A DNA stretch of 64,000 nucleotides. Origin: Candidatus Villigracilis vicinus. GTDB taxonomy: Bacteria > Chloroflexota > Anaerolineae > Anaerolineales > Villigracilaceae. Positions 10,332 through 19,278 of the stretch are shown in pieces; position 1 is the stretch's first letter, and every line of letters begins with the position of its first letter. Made by a program: the position numbers and the translations under genes. The notes below the pieces were generated by a model that worked only from the letters and a program-made list of their open reading frames with translations, did no database searches and was not told where the DNA came from. The DNA lies in assembly GCA_016721315.1 (NCBI GenBank), contig JADKIL010000021.1:1-64000 (forward strand). The letters run 5' to 3'.

Positions 10332-10409
10332 TTTTATTACACCTGTCCTTATTAGTTTGTGCCAGCATCATACCCGTAAATGAGGGATTTGAAAATGCGC
10401 CGCATCCGC

Positions 10410-10415
10410 TATAAT
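10410..10415 (+). promoter_or_regulatory. Likely -10 element of the DUF255 gene
   Basis: TATAAT lies 18 bases before the ATG at 10434. A TTGAAA hexamer at 10389-10394 gives a 15-bp spacer, slightly short, so only the -10 is called with any confidence. AGAGGT just before the start serves as ribosome binding site. Confidence 0.4.
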
Positions 10416-10433
10416 CCACTCATTAGAGGTATT

Positions 10434-12470
10434 ATGTCAAACCAACTTTCAAATTCAACCTCCCCCTATCTTCTCCAACACGCTCACAACCCTGTAAATT
10501 GGCACCCTTGGGGCAAAGAAGCATTAAAAATAGCCAAAGCTGAGAACAAGCCCATCTTTTTATCCATTGGGTATGCCGCTTGTCACTGGTGCCATGTCAT
10601 GGCTCACGAATCATTCGAAGACCCCGAAACCGCGGCTTTCATGAACGAGCGCTTTATCAACATCAAAGTAGACCGCGAAGAACGACCCGATCTTGATAAC
10701 ATCTACATGCAGGCAACCATCGCCATGACCGGCTCTGGCGGCTGGCCCATGTCCGTATTCCTTACACCCGAGCTAAAGCCATTCTACGCAGGCACCTACT
10801 TCCCGCCAGTGCGCAGGTATAACATGCCATCATTCATGGAAGTCCTCTCCGGACTTGCAAACGCATGGGCAAACGATCGCGAAGAAGTGGAAAAGACCGG
10901 CGGCAAGGTCTTTCAACATTTGAATGCCCAAACGAAGTCTGAAAACGGCGAAGTGTTAACTACTGCACATCTTGATGCGATTGCCAGATCCATGCAAGAA
11001 TCGTACGACTGGGGATACGGCGGCTGGGGCGACGCGCCGAAATTCCCTCAGGCGATGGCAGCTGAGTTTCTACTGCACCATGCCAGCGTCCGCAAAACAG
11101 ATGAACATGCAAAGCTTATAAAACACTATCTTTACGCAATGGCGCGCGGCGGTATGTACGATGTAGTTGGTGGAGGCTTCTCACGTTACAGCACAGACAA
11201 TCAATGGCGGGTGCCGCATTTTGAAAAAATGCTCTACGATAATGCCCTGCTTACCCGCACCTACCTGCACGCCTGGCAGGCCACCCGCGACCCTTTCTAT
11301 AAACGCATTGTCGAAGATACGATCAAATTCATTGCGAAAGAAATGACCCATGAACAAGGCGGTTTCTATTCATCACTGGATGCTGACTCGGAAGGCGAAG
11401 AAGGAAAATTTTATATCTGGACTCTCGAAGAGGTTCGCGATGTTCTCCAGCACGATTCCGATTTTTTTGAAGCGGCGTATGGGATCACTCCCAAAGGCAA
11501 TTGGGAAGGCAAGACGGTTCTACAGCGCGCCATAGATGATGCCACCCTCGCCGCCCGCTTCAAACTTGACGCTGAAACTGTCCCGGCAAAATTAGCCGAA
11601 TCTCACACCAGGCTTTACACAGCACGCGCCCAACGCATTCGCCCCGGCACAGATGACAAAATTCTAACTGCCTGGAATGGTTTGATGCTCGCCGCCATCG
11701 CCGAAGCCGCGCGAGTTTTTGAAAACACAGAGCCCTATCTACGCCTGGCAATACACAACGCCGAGTTCCTATTGAGCAGCCTGCGCCCGAACGGTCAACT
11801 CCGAAGAGCCTGGCGGGAGGGGAAAACCACGAACGAGGTATTTCTCGAAGATTACGCGGCGCTCATACTCGGCTTATTGGAACTTTATCAGACTGACTTT
11901 AATGAAAAATGGTTCTCATCTGCCAGGGAGCTTGCAGACGAGATGATCGAAAAATTCACAGACCCGTCAGGTGGATTTTTCGATACCCCCCAGGATGGCG
12001 AAAACCTGCTCTTCCGCCCAAAAGATGTGCAAGACAATGCCACTCCCTCGGGGAACGCGCTGGCATGCGAAGCATTACTCAAACTTGCCGCATACACAGA
12101 TGAAGGTAAATACCGTGACCTTGCTGAAAACTCGTTGAAATTAGTAACCCAATTCACCTTGCGATATCCGCTTGGGTTTGGGAGATGGCTCACAGCGGCA
12201 GAGTTAGCCGCAGGGACGTTGAAACAAGTGGCGGCGGTGGGAGAAGCGCAAGACCCAAGTTTTCAGGGTTTACTCAAAGCCATTCGCGCAGAATATCGTC
12301 CAAGTGTGGTGGTGGCAGCTTCGCCATCTTCCTCGAAGGAAAATACCCCCGCCCTTCTACAAGAGCGCGGCATGATAAATGGCAAAGCGACTGTGTATGT
12401 ATGCGAAGGGTTTGTATGCAAACAACCAACAACTGAGGTTGAAATTTTGATCGAACAGCTAAATTCATAA
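10434..12470 (+). CDS. DUF255 thioredoxin-domain protein (YyaL / spermatogenesis-associated 20 family)
   Basis: The start was placed at 10434 because MSNQLSNSTSPYLLQHAHNP is the conserved N-terminus of this family and AGAGGT precedes it. The earlier in-frame ATG at 10380 lies upstream of the apparent -10 element. The N-terminal thioredoxin-like domain has the active-site stretch YAACHWCHVMAHESF with a CxxC pair and GGWPMSVFLTP. The remainder, from about residue 190, is the (alpha/alpha)6-barrel region seen in N-acylglucosamine epimerase-like folds, with GGFSRYSTD and PHFEKMLYDNA motifs. About 678 residues is full length. The biochemical role is not established; a redox-linked, cytosolic, possibly sugar-related function is the usual guess. 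It is monocistronic, with terminators on both sides. Confidence 0.9.
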   Translation: MSNQLSNSTSPYLLQHAHNPVNWHPWGKEALKIAKAENKPIFLSIGYAACHWCHVMAHESFEDPETAAFMNERFINIKVDREERPDLDNIYMQATIAMTGSGGWPMSVFLTPELKPFYAGTYFPPVRRYNMPSFMEVLSGLANAWANDREEVEKTGGKVFQHLNAQTKSENGEVLTTAHLDAIARSMQESYDWGYGGWGDAPKFPQAMAAEFLLHHASVRKTDEHAKLIKHYLYAMARGGMYDVVGGGFSRYSTDNQWRVPHFEKMLYDNALLTRTYLHAWQATRDPFYKRIVEDTIKFIAKEMTHEQGGFYSSLDADSEGEEGKFYIWTLEEVRDVLQHDSDFFEAAYGITPKGNWEGKTVLQRAIDDATLAARFKLDAETVPAKLAESHTRLYTARAQRIRPGTDDKILTAWNGLMLAAIAEAARVFENTEPYLRLAIHNAEFLLSSLRPNGQLRRAWREGKTTNEVFLEDYAALILGLLELYQTDFNEKWFSSARELADEMIEKFTDPSGGFFDTPQDGENLLFRPKDVQDNATPSGNALACEALLKLAAYTDEGKYRDLAENSLKLVTQFTLRYPLGFGRWLTAAELAAGTLKQVAAVGEAQDPSFQGLLKAIRAEYRPSVVVAASPSSSKENTPALLQERGMINGKATVYVCEGFVCKQPTTEVEILIEQLNS

Positions 12471-12501
12471 AAGAGAGCCGCCCCTAAGGCGGCTCTCTTT
12501 T
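12469..12501. terminator. Bidirectional intrinsic terminator
   Basis: A 14-bp stem (12469-12482 with 12488-12501) encloses the 5-nt loop CCTAA, with A-rich left and T-rich right ends. It separates the convergent DUF255 and DUF1501 genes. Confidence 0.9.
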
Positions 12502-13777
12502 ATTCGATATCGTTGGCTATGCCCAAGGGCTGGAAGCCGGTAAAGTTCGGGAAGACCTGGTCAAGTGCGGGGTTCTTAAGGTGCTTGGAAACCAACTCGC
12601 CCAACACAGAACGAAAGTCGGTTGTGATCGCAAGGTCGCCTGGGGCGATGAGTTTGTCGGCAGCCAAGCCGGGCCACTCGCCATATACCTTGCCGCCATT
12701 GATCGACTTCCCCAAGGTCATCATCACATTGCCATGACCGTGATCTGTGCCAAAGCCGCCGTTCTCTGCTGCGCGCCGCCCAAATTCAGACATGGCGGTA
12801 ACGGTCACATGCTTCATTGTATCTCCAAGATCATGATAGAAAGCCGCAAGCCCTGCGCTTAGGTCGGCAAGCAGGTCGGGCATATCCCCTTTGAGCGTTC
12901 CCTGGGTTATGTGTGTGTCCCAGCCGCCGAGATCAACAGCAGCAACCTCCACGCCGATCTCTGCTTTGATAAGCTGCGCCACCTGTTTAAGTGATTGACC
13001 AAATTCACTCTCCGGATATTTTGCTCCATTTGCTGGCTGATACTCACCAGACACCACACTCTGTAGAAGCTGAACTGCATCAAGCGTAAAATCTGCCCGT
13101 TCGCCAAGTGTAGAATCTGAGGCATACATGGAAGAAATGATGTTCTGAAATTGCTCCACCTCGCCTTTGTAACGACCGCCCAAATGAAAATCTGCGATGG
13201 ACTGCAAAGCGATGGCTGGGATCGGTCCGCGCAGGGAAGAGGGCAACATTGCGCCAAACCCAACAGCCCGGAAGGGTGATCCATTTTCGGTGGCGGCGAC
13301 TTGCAAATGCCGTGCAAGCCAGCCGGTGCCCATTTGTTTATCGCCAGGTGTACCGCGCTCCATGTAGTCCATGGCATCGAAGTGGGAATGGGTTGGGTCT
13401 GGTGAACCAGCCGCATGAATGAATGCCAGGGCTTTATCATCCCAAATATCTTTGAGCGGACGCAGAGAAGGGTGCATGCCAAAAAAGCCATCCAGATCAA
13501 TACCGGTTTCATCGTTGCCAGAGCTTGGTTCCGGGATGGCAAGCGTTGGGCGCAGGCGGTAATAATCAGCGTCACCATGTGGAATAACGGCATTCAGCCC
13601 GTCCATGCCGCCGCGCAAAAAGATGCACACAAGAACATTGGCTCGGGGTTCCTGCCCCTTTGGGGCAAGGAATGCAAAGCGCGGACGAAACTGCCGCGGT
13701 GTTTCAGGGGCAAACATCCAGGCGGGCAAAGCGGCGGCAGATCTTAAAAAGTCACGGCGGGATAAAGTTGAAGTCAT
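12500..13777 (-). CDS. DUF1501 family protein, Tat-exported
   Basis: The start at 13777 gives MTSTLSRRDFLRSAAALPAW, a clear twin-arginine signal, and is preceded by GAGGTAATC. The in-frame upstream ATG-type start lacks this. The mature protein shows LVCIFLRGGMDGLNAVIPHG near residue 50, a Ser-Pro-Asp-Pro-Thr-His-Ser-His-Phe stretch, VDLGGWDTH near residue 280 and MSEFGRRAAENGGFGTDHG near residue 330. These are the core motifs of DUF1501 proteins, which are distantly related to the alkaline phosphatase/sulfatase fold. The function is unknown. It follows the DUF1800 gene by 8 bases, the standard pairing of these two exported families, so the two products probably act together outside the cytoplasmic membrane. 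Confidence 0.9.
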   Translation of the reverse strand: MTSTLSRRDFLRSAAALPAWMFAPETPRQFRPRFAFLAPKGQEPRANVLVCIFLRGGMDGLNAVIPHGDADYYRLRPTLAIPEPSSGNDETGIDLDGFFGMHPSLRPLKDIWDDKALAFIHAAGSPDPTHSHFDAMDYMERGTPGDKQMGTGWLARHLQVAATENGSPFRAVGFGAMLPSSLRGPIPAIALQSIADFHLGGRYKGEVEQFQNIISSMYASDSTLGERADFTLDAVQLLQSVVSGEYQPANGAKYPESEFGQSLKQVAQLIKAEIGVEVAAVDLGGWDTHITQGTLKGDMPDLLADLSAGLAAFYHDLGDTMKHVTVTAMSEFGRRAAENGGFGTDHGHGNVMMTLGKSINGGKVYGEWPGLAADKLIAPGDLAITTDFRSVLGELVSKHLKNPALDQVFPNFTGFQPLGIANDIE

Positions 13778-13785
13778 GATTACCT

Positions 13786-15264
13786 CTATCGATACTGAAA
13801 ATATGGAGATGCTAATAACAAAGCACAAGCTGAATATTCAGGTTCAAGATCACTGACTGACATAACCGTATCCAAAAGTTTCGAACGCGGTTCATCTGGC
13901 AGGGTGAAACCCAACAAACGTAAACTAAGCGCATCCACGATCTCAGATTCGGGCAGCCCAGACAGCCACGAAAGATCAAGCTGTGAGCCACGGACGGAAT
14001 TGGATGCAATGAACAACGCAAAGTTCCAGCGAGCGAGCAGGTCGTTGGAATTCAGCCACGCGCTGCCGACATCTGGGTAGCCGTTCGGTGGGGACCAGAA
14101 AAATGGGATCTGCCCCATCAGTTGAAGCAATCGGTAGGTAGGGCGTTCATAATTTGTTTCGACACCCAGCTGACGTACAGCCGAAGTAACGAACTCAACC
14201 GGTCTCTTTAATTTCCCAGTTCCTAACGATGCTTTGAATTCCTCTGAAAAAAAGAGGGTGCGCAAAACAGCGCGAATATCCCCGCCTGAGGATAGGAACG
14301 TTTGCGCTACATTTGCCACCAAGGCTTCGGAAGACAGGTCTGATACAAAATGTCGCACAAGTTTGTAAGCCACGAAACCAGCCGTGGAAGGATGGTCAGC
14401 AAGCAACCGGGCAAGCTGCTCGCCCTCCTCGATCCCCACACCCGCGGGGAAATCCACGCCGAGGATATGCTTGGCTCCATCATCATGAAAATTGCGTTTG
14501 AACATGAATTCACCCGCATTATCCATTTCACGCCTACCCGTTACAGACCACCCTGTTAATACACGTGCCACTTCAATAATATCCTGCTGCGAGTATCCGC
14601 CATTGACGCCCAATGTGTGCAACTCCAGCAATTCACGGGCATAGTTCTCATTCGGTCCATTCTTGGTACTGGAGGCATTATCCAGGTATACCATCATCGC
14701 CGGGCTGTGCATCGAAGCAGAAAGCAGGGTATGGAAATTCCCCAACGCATTCGGGCGGATCACATCCCGATCGTCACCAGTTTTCAAGAACCGATCCTGG
14801 CTTTTCAAAATATAAATATTAAAGTGATCTGTCCAAAAATGGACCATGCGTTCATATAACTGACGCGGCGAATAAGCGGCTCGCATCAAAGTTGCCTGAA
14901 TTAGTTCAGTTACTGGCTGGGATGGTTTCGCCAATGCAGCCAATTCATTAACAGGCATGTTTAATGTCTTGTATTGACTTATGAGGCTGTTGACCGACGA
15001 ATCATCGATTTGGTCATACGCAAGTTGCCTCTCAACATACGCTTCAAACCCGGACTTTTGAATTGCCTCCACATCTCCGGTTGTTGGACCAAACCCGATC
15101 CGCTTAAGTGCGTTAAAGAGAAATTGATTCCCCTCCGATGTTGGAAGTACCGTAGGCAGGGAAACAGCGGTGGAAGCTGCTCCAGGCGCGCACCCCCATA
15201 ACAAGGTCAATGTTGAGGCGAAACCTGAGAGCTTGAGAAAGTCGCGGCGGGATATCTTGTTCAT
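13786..15264 (-). CDS. DUF1800 family protein, Tat-exported lipoprotein
   Basis: From the ATG at 15264 the protein starts MNKISRRDFLKLSGFAST and continues through a hydrophobic stretch to TLLWGCAPG. A twin-arginine motif followed by a lipobox-like Cys suggests Tat export and lipid anchoring. DUF1800 motifs include FNALKRIGFGPTTGDVEAIQ near residue 50, ERMVHFWTDHFNIY near residue 140, NENYARELLELHTLGVNGGY near residue 205 and VARVLTGWS. The family always occurs with DUF1501 and has no known activity. It heads a two-gene operon with the DUF1501 gene. The TTG two codons upstream is a less likely start. A tatA gene for the export system lies immediately upstream on the same strand beyond a terminator. 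Confidence 0.9.
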   Translation of the reverse strand: MNKISRRDFLKLSGFASTLTLLWGCAPGAASTAVSLPTVLPTSEGNQFLFNALKRIGFGPTTGDVEAIQKSGFEAYVERQLAYDQIDDSSVNSLISQYKTLNMPVNELAALAKPSQPVTELIQATLMRAAYSPRQLYERMVHFWTDHFNIYILKSQDRFLKTGDDRDVIRPNALGNFHTLLSASMHSPAMMVYLDNASSTKNGPNENYARELLELHTLGVNGGYSQQDIIEVARVLTGWSVTGRREMDNAGEFMFKRNFHDDGAKHILGVDFPAGVGIEEGEQLARLLADHPSTAGFVAYKLVRHFVSDLSSEALVANVAQTFLSSGGDIRAVLRTLFFSEEFKASLGTGKLKRPVEFVTSAVRQLGVETNYERPTYRLLQLMGQIPFFWSPPNGYPDVGSAWLNSNDLLARWNFALFIASNSVRGSQLDLSWLSGLPESEIVDALSLRLLGFTLPDEPRSKLLDTVMSVSDLEPEYSACALLLASPYFQYR

Positions 15265-15323
15265 ATCCAAAAGTTTAATCCGGTTTAGTTATCCCCGCAT
15301 CATTTAGTTGTAAAATAAGTGTA

Positions 15324-15355
15324 AAAAAACAGACCGTTCTCACGGTCTGTTTTTT
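15324..15355. terminator. Intrinsic terminator after tatA
   Basis: The stem 15324-15336 with 15343-15355 (core ACAGACCG/CGGTCTGT) has a 6-nt loop. A-runs on the left and T-runs on the right let it act on either strand. It lies just past the tatA stop, so it probably ends the fabF-fabH-tatA transcript. Confidence 0.85.
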
Positions 15356-15357
15356 GG

Positions 15358-15549
15358 TTAATTCTTTTTTTCTGCATCCGAGGGTGTGCTGGCATTTTCT
15401 TCATCATCCTTGGTGCCTAACCCATCACGAAAGGATTTGATGCTTTTTCCGATCTCCCCGGCAACCTTGCCGATGCGCCCCGGACCGAATACGAGAACAA
15501 CAATGAGCAGAATAACGATCCATTCTGTGCCGTGCGGTAAACCTAACAT
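15358..15549 (-). CDS. tatA: Sec-independent protein translocase subunit TatA/TatE
   Basis: This 63-residue protein has one N-terminal membrane helix (TEWIVILLIVVLVFGPGRIG), the FGPGRIGKVAGEIGKSIKSF hinge and amphipathic helix, then an acidic tail. This is the complete TatA architecture. TatA subunits assemble around TatBC to form the pore for folded twin-arginine substrates. AAGGAGTGTACT precedes the ATG. It lies between fabH and two genes whose products carry Tat leaders (DUF1800 and DUF1501), a natural functional neighbourhood. No tatB or tatC is nearby, so the rest of the system must lie elsewhere. TatA and TatE cannot be told apart from sequence alone. Confidence 0.9.
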   Translation of the reverse strand: MLGLPHGTEWIVILLIVVLVFGPGRIGKVAGEIGKSIKSFRDGLGTKDDEENASTPSDAEKKN

Positions 15550-15606
15550 AGTACACTCCTTGATTGAATTTCACTTCAATCGTACCATAATTCGATGAAA
15601 TCACGA

Positions 15607-16710
15607 TTAAAGTTCGCGGCGGGAGAATAGACCTTCGATAAAGCGCAGGGCTCTGCGCACCAAAGAACGCAGGCGGGCAAACAAACGGTATTGCTCGGGG
15701 TGAACGTGCTTCTTGGTCGGGATCGGACCAGACCATTCGGCAACCAGTGCGCCCCAGGTAAGCCCTGCCCCAAAACCTACGAACACCACCTTGCTTCCAC
15801 TTTTTATTCTGCCTTTTTCAAAAGCCTCCACGGTTGCAATTGGAATGGATGCTGTTGAAGTATTTCCATAACGATCCACATTGATCATGAATTTATCAAG
15901 CGGTAATTTCAAGTATTTTGCAGCCGTCTCAATGATCCGGTAATTCGCTTGATGCGGGATGATCAGATCAACCTCTTCCAACTTCATACCTGCCCGCTCC
16001 AGGGCTTCCTTGGTGGCTGTGCCCATCACACGAGTGGCAAAACGGAATACCGCTTTGCCATCCATCTGAACAAAATGCTTGCCTTCATGGATGGTCAACT
16101 CCGTGGCTGGGTGCCGCGCACCACCACCCAATAGAGTTAAAGAGTCTGCTCCGGAACCATCTGAGTGCATGACGGCTGAAAGTACGCCGCCGGGTCTTTC
16201 GCTTGCCTGCAAAACGAACGCTCCCGCTCCATCGCCGAACAGAATGCAGGTGCTGCGATCTTTCCAGTTGGTAAAACGTGATAGGGTTTCAGAGCCGATC
16301 ACAAGCGCATTCTTGATCGAACCACTCCGAATCGATTGTGCTGCCATATTGGTTGCATAAATAAAACCTGAGCAGGCAGCCAACAGATCGAATGCACCTG
16401 CTTTGGTGGCGCCGATCTGATCCTGCACGAGACAGGCAGTGGCAGGGAAAATATATTCCGGCGAGGAAGAAGTCACAATGATCAGGTCAAGTTCAGTTGG
16501 CGCAAGATTCGCCACCTGCAAGGCTTTAATTGCGGCTTCTACTGCCAGAGTGGAAGTAAACTGATCTTCACGCGCGATATGGCGTTCACGAATACCCGTG
16601 CGTTCACGGATCCATTCATCATTCGTATCCACCATTTTGGCGATGTCTTCATTGGTTAGAACAGGCTCCGGGATACTAACACCCCAGCCTGTAATATGCG
16701 CGTATGGCAT
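15607..16710 (-). CDS. fabH: 3-oxoacyl-ACP synthase III (FabH-like), with C-terminal extension
   Basis: FabH condenses an acyl-CoA primer with malonyl-ACP to begin fatty acid elongation. The catalytic triad is visible: Cys in DLLAACSGFIYATNMAAQSI, His in LIIPHQANYRIIETAAKYL and Asn in DRYGNTSTASIPIA. The N-terminus MPYAHITGWGVSIPE and TNDEWIRERTGIRERHIA are typical. The usual end of the fold is GFGAGLTWGALVAEW. About 40 more residues follow, basic and helical (RLFARLRSLVRRALRFIEGL), making the protein 367 residues against roughly 320 for common FabH; the tail could contact membranes. It lies 9 bases after fabF in the same operon. Some FabH-like enzymes make other natural products, but the fabF partner supports fatty acid synthesis. 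Confidence 0.88.
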   Translation of the reverse strand: MPYAHITGWGVSIPEPVLTNEDIAKMVDTNDEWIRERTGIRERHIAREDQFTSTLAVEAAIKALQVANLAPTELDLIIVTSSSPEYIFPATACLVQDQIGATKAGAFDLLAACSGFIYATNMAAQSIRSGSIKNALVIGSETLSRFTNWKDRSTCILFGDGAGAFVLQASERPGGVLSAVMHSDGSGADSLTLLGGGARHPATELTIHEGKHFVQMDGKAVFRFATRVMGTATKEALERAGMKLEEVDLIIPHQANYRIIETAAKYLKLPLDKFMINVDRYGNTSTASIPIATVEAFEKGRIKSGSKVVFVGFGAGLTWGALVAEWSGPIPTKKHVHPEQYRLFARLRSLVRRALRFIEGLFSRREL

Positions 16711-16719
16711 TCCTACTCC

Positions 16720-17958
16720 TTATTGATAGCGACTGACGATCAAAGTCGCATTATGCCCGCCAAACCCAAATGAATTTGACATGACATTGGTAATGTTGGC
16801 TTTACGCGGCTGGTTGGGCACATAATCCAGGTCGCAAACCGGGTCGGGGGTTTCGTAATTTATGGTTGGAGGTATGATCTGGTCACAGATCGCCAGGGTC
16901 GAGATCATTGCTTCCAAAGCACCAGAAGCGCCCAGCAAATGCCCTGTCATGGATTTAGTTGATGACACGGCAAGCTTATATGCCTGCTCACCAAAAACGG
17001 TCTTGATCGCAGCCGTCTCACTTTTATCGTTCAATTGAGTGGAGGTACCGTGCGCATTGATATATTGAATATCTGCCACACCTAAACCGGCATTCTGAAG
17101 AGCCAGACTCATGGAAATGGCAGCGCCCGCACCATTTTCCGCCGGAGCGGAAATATGATGAGCATCGTCCGAAGTACCGTAACCAGAGAATTCGCATAAG
17201 ATCGTTGCGCCGCGTGCCTGAGCGTGTTCCAAAGATTCGAGAATTAGGATCGCCGAACCTTCCCCCATCAAAAAGCCTTCACGGTCTTTATCGAACGGAC
17301 GGGAAGCCCGTTCAGGATCATCGTTGCGGGTGGAGAGCGCCGTCATGACATTCATGCCAGCCATGGTCAACGGATGGATTGCTGCCTCAGAAGCGCCAGC
17401 GATCATCACATCTGCTGCACCGCGGCGGATCATTTCAGCGGCTTCACCAACACCATTCGTGCCGGAGGCGCAGGCTGTCGCCAGAGACATGTTAGGTCCA
17501 CGAGCGCCGACACGAATGGCGAGATTCCCTGCCGCGCTATCGGAGATCATCATTGGAATGAGGAAAGGGCTGACACGTTCCGGTCCGCGTTCTTTCATCA
17601 CTTCATATTGTTCAATGGTAGTGATCACACCACCGATGCCGGAGCCGATCAAAATCCCAACCCGGTCACGGATCGAATCATCAATTTTCAAGCCTGATTG
17701 TTCCAGCGCTTCCAGCGCGGCAGCAGTGGCAAATTGGGTGAAGCGGTCCATCTTGCGTGCCTCGCGTGTGCCGAACAAAGCCACAGGGTCAAAGCCTTTC
17801 ACTTCCGCTGCAAACTTTGTCTTATGACCACTGGCATCAAATGCCGTAATAGGAGCCGCACCAGATTTCCCAGCTAAAAGGGCGCTCCATGTATCTTTTA
17901 CATTATTCCCTACCGGGCTTACACAACCCAACCCAGTAACAACTACACGTTTTCTCAT
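16720..17958 (-). CDS. fabF: 3-oxoacyl-ACP synthase II (FabF)
   Basis: This 412-residue condensing enzyme elongates acyl-ACP with malonyl-ACP. It begins MRKRVVVTGLGCVSPVGNN. The catalytic residues are Cys in LATACASGTNGVGEA, His in INAHGTSTQLND and His in KSMTGHLLGASG, and it ends with the NSFGFGGHNATLI glycine loop. The length is normal. AAGGAGTATCTG precedes the start. It is first in a minus-strand operon with fabH and probably tatA. No acyl carrier protein, FabD or FabG gene is in the window, so the rest of the pathway is elsewhere. The KAS II assignment over KAS I follows from its bacterial FabF-type motifs. Confidence 0.93.
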   Translation of the reverse strand: MRKRVVVTGLGCVSPVGNNVKDTWSALLAGKSGAAPITAFDASGHKTKFAAEVKGFDPVALFGTREARKMDRFTQFATAAALEALEQSGLKIDDSIRDRVGILIGSGIGGVITTIEQYEVMKERGPERVSPFLIPMMISDSAAGNLAIRVGARGPNMSLATACASGTNGVGEAAEMIRRGAADVMIAGASEAAIHPLTMAGMNVMTALSTRNDDPERASRPFDKDREGFLMGEGSAILILESLEHAQARGATILCEFSGYGTSDDAHHISAPAENGAGAAISMSLALQNAGLGVADIQYINAHGTSTQLNDKSETAAIKTVFGEQAYKLAVSSTKSMTGHLLGASGALEAMISTLAICDQIIPPTINYETPDPVCDLDYVPNQPRKANITNVMSNSFGFGGHNATLIVSRYQ

Positions 17959-17990
17959 CTAACAGATACTCCTTAAGGGTTTTTTGCAAC

Positions 17991-18015
17991 AAAAAAGGAC
18001 AAGCAAACTTGTCCT
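17991..18015 (-). terminator. Intrinsic terminator of the HAD-DinB gene
   Basis: On the minus strand AGGACAAG, loop TTTG and CTTGTCCT are followed by T6. It sits between the end of the HAD-DinB gene and the start of fabF. Confidence 0.85.
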
Positions 18016-18054
18016 AATTAACACTAAAAACAGGGTTTGGACACGCGGAAATTT

Positions 18055-19245
18055 TTACATTTTCTTCAAAAGCGCCCACGCCTGGTGAATATGCATTCGG
18101 TCGTGGTCTGCCATAAAACCGGCTACTTCACGAAAATCCGTGGGACCAAAGATGGCATGGCGAGCTTTGCGTCCCCATCCTTCGGCAGGGGTTGAGTATA
18201 GAATTTCAAGTGTGGCAAGTCGCGCGTCATTAAACTCCCGCAGTGCAGTTGGCCCATCCTCATGCAGATAATCTCGCTGACTTGCCCACACGCTGGTATC
18301 CGGACGGGGAATAAAAGGTTCATCTTTATCGCTGAATAACTTCAATTGCATAAGATGAACCTCACGTTCAGTATCACGTAAATGGCAAATCAACTCCGTC
18401 AGAGTCCACTCGCTGGCAGATAATTTTCGTTTCCAGTCATCAGTACTTAAATTACGCAACAACCCATCCAGAACTGCTGGTGTGGAAGAGAAAACGGTCA
18501 TGATCGCATCCTTCGCCTTAAGAGACGGGGTTAGGGATGCGAGATCAGTGGTTTCAAGGTATCGGCGTAGATCTGCTAATGCGCCGCGCGGACCCGCTTC
18601 AGATCCAGACGTTGAGCCGGATTCTGTTTCGATAAAAAATGTTGCCAGCCCAAGCTTTCTCGCCGACATGATATCCCGTTCCATATCATTCCCCACCATG
18701 AGGACGGGTCCATCCTGCCAGCCGATGCGACCAAGCACCTCGGCATAATAAGCGGGATAATTCTTTAGGAAATGAAAATCTTCAAACGTGGAAATAAGTT
18801 CAAATTGCTCAGGTTCCAAACCCGCCCACTGCACGCGCTGCCGGGTAGCAGGACGGGGTAACAACGGGTCAGTGGCAACGACCAACCGATACCCTTGAGC
18901 CACAGCCCAATCCACGAAAGGTTGAACCTCTGGAATTTGAGAGGTGATCCCGCGCAAGCTCGGGAAGACCCGGCTATAAAAATCATCGATGTGAGTATCG
19001 AGTGCTTCCCGGCTCATTCCCACCATCGGACAAAATTCATCACTGAATACATCTTTCAATGAGCGGGTTGCATCTTGATTCTGATTCATTTTTTCTATGC
19101 TGGAAAGGAGAGCACGCATAACCAGTTTTGGATCTAAAAAGGATGCAAAATTGGTGGATAATGCCTGAAGGTAGGCAGGAAAAAATATATCCTGATTTGT
19201 GTTCAGTAAGGTTTCATCTAGATCGAGCAGGAGTGTCAGCTTCAT
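18055..19245 (-). CDS. Fusion of a HAD-family hydrolase with a DinB-like domain
   Basis: Residues 1 to about 225 form a HAD phosphatase: motif I LLLDLDETLLNTN at residue 4, motif II VVATDPLLPRPATRQRV, a Lys in the FLKNYPAYY segment, and motif III LMVGNDMERDIMSARKLGL. Residues from about 245 to the end match a DinB/YfiT-like four-helix domain: LRNLSTDDWKRKLSASEWTL, ELICHLRDTEREVH and a terminal GFMADHDRMHIHQAWALL. The His residues in CHLRDTE and DHDRMHIHQ are well placed for the metal site of DinB-fold enzymes. HAD domains dephosphorylate small molecules, and DinB proteins are often metal-dependent thiol transferases. One continuous frame with no internal start or stop supports a true fusion. 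The substrate is unknown. Terminators lie on both sides. Confidence 0.8.
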   Translation of the reverse strand: MKLTLLLDLDETLLNTNQDIFFPAYLQALSTNFASFLDPKLVMRALLSSIEKMNQNQDATRSLKDVFSDEFCPMVGMSREALDTHIDDFYSRVFPSLRGITSQIPEVQPFVDWAVAQGYRLVVATDPLLPRPATRQRVQWAGLEPEQFELISTFEDFHFLKNYPAYYAEVLGRIGWQDGPVLMVGNDMERDIMSARKLGLATFFIETESGSTSGSEAGPRGALADLRRYLETTDLASLTPSLKAKDAIMTVFSSTPAVLDGLLRNLSTDDWKRKLSASEWTLTELICHLRDTEREVHLMQLKLFSDKDEPFIPRPDTSVWASQRDYLHEDGPTALREFNDARLATLEILYSTPAEGWGRKARHAIFGPTDFREVAGFMADHDRMHIHQAWALLKKM

Positions 19246-19250
19246 TAGGA

Positions 19251-19272
19251 AAAAAGACTCCTTTTAGGAGCC
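19251..19272 (-). terminator. Intrinsic terminator of the efp transcript
   Basis: On the minus strand GGCTCCT, loop AAA and AGGAGTC lead into T6. It lies 6 bases past the stop of the Cys-rich gene, so it ends the efp operon. Confidence 0.75.
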
Positions 19273-19278
19273 TTTTGA

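Noticed and set aside
17324..17827. Long open frame antisense to fabF
   Set aside because: It is the shadow of a strongly conserved gene on the other strand; its translation is low-complexity and without family motifs.
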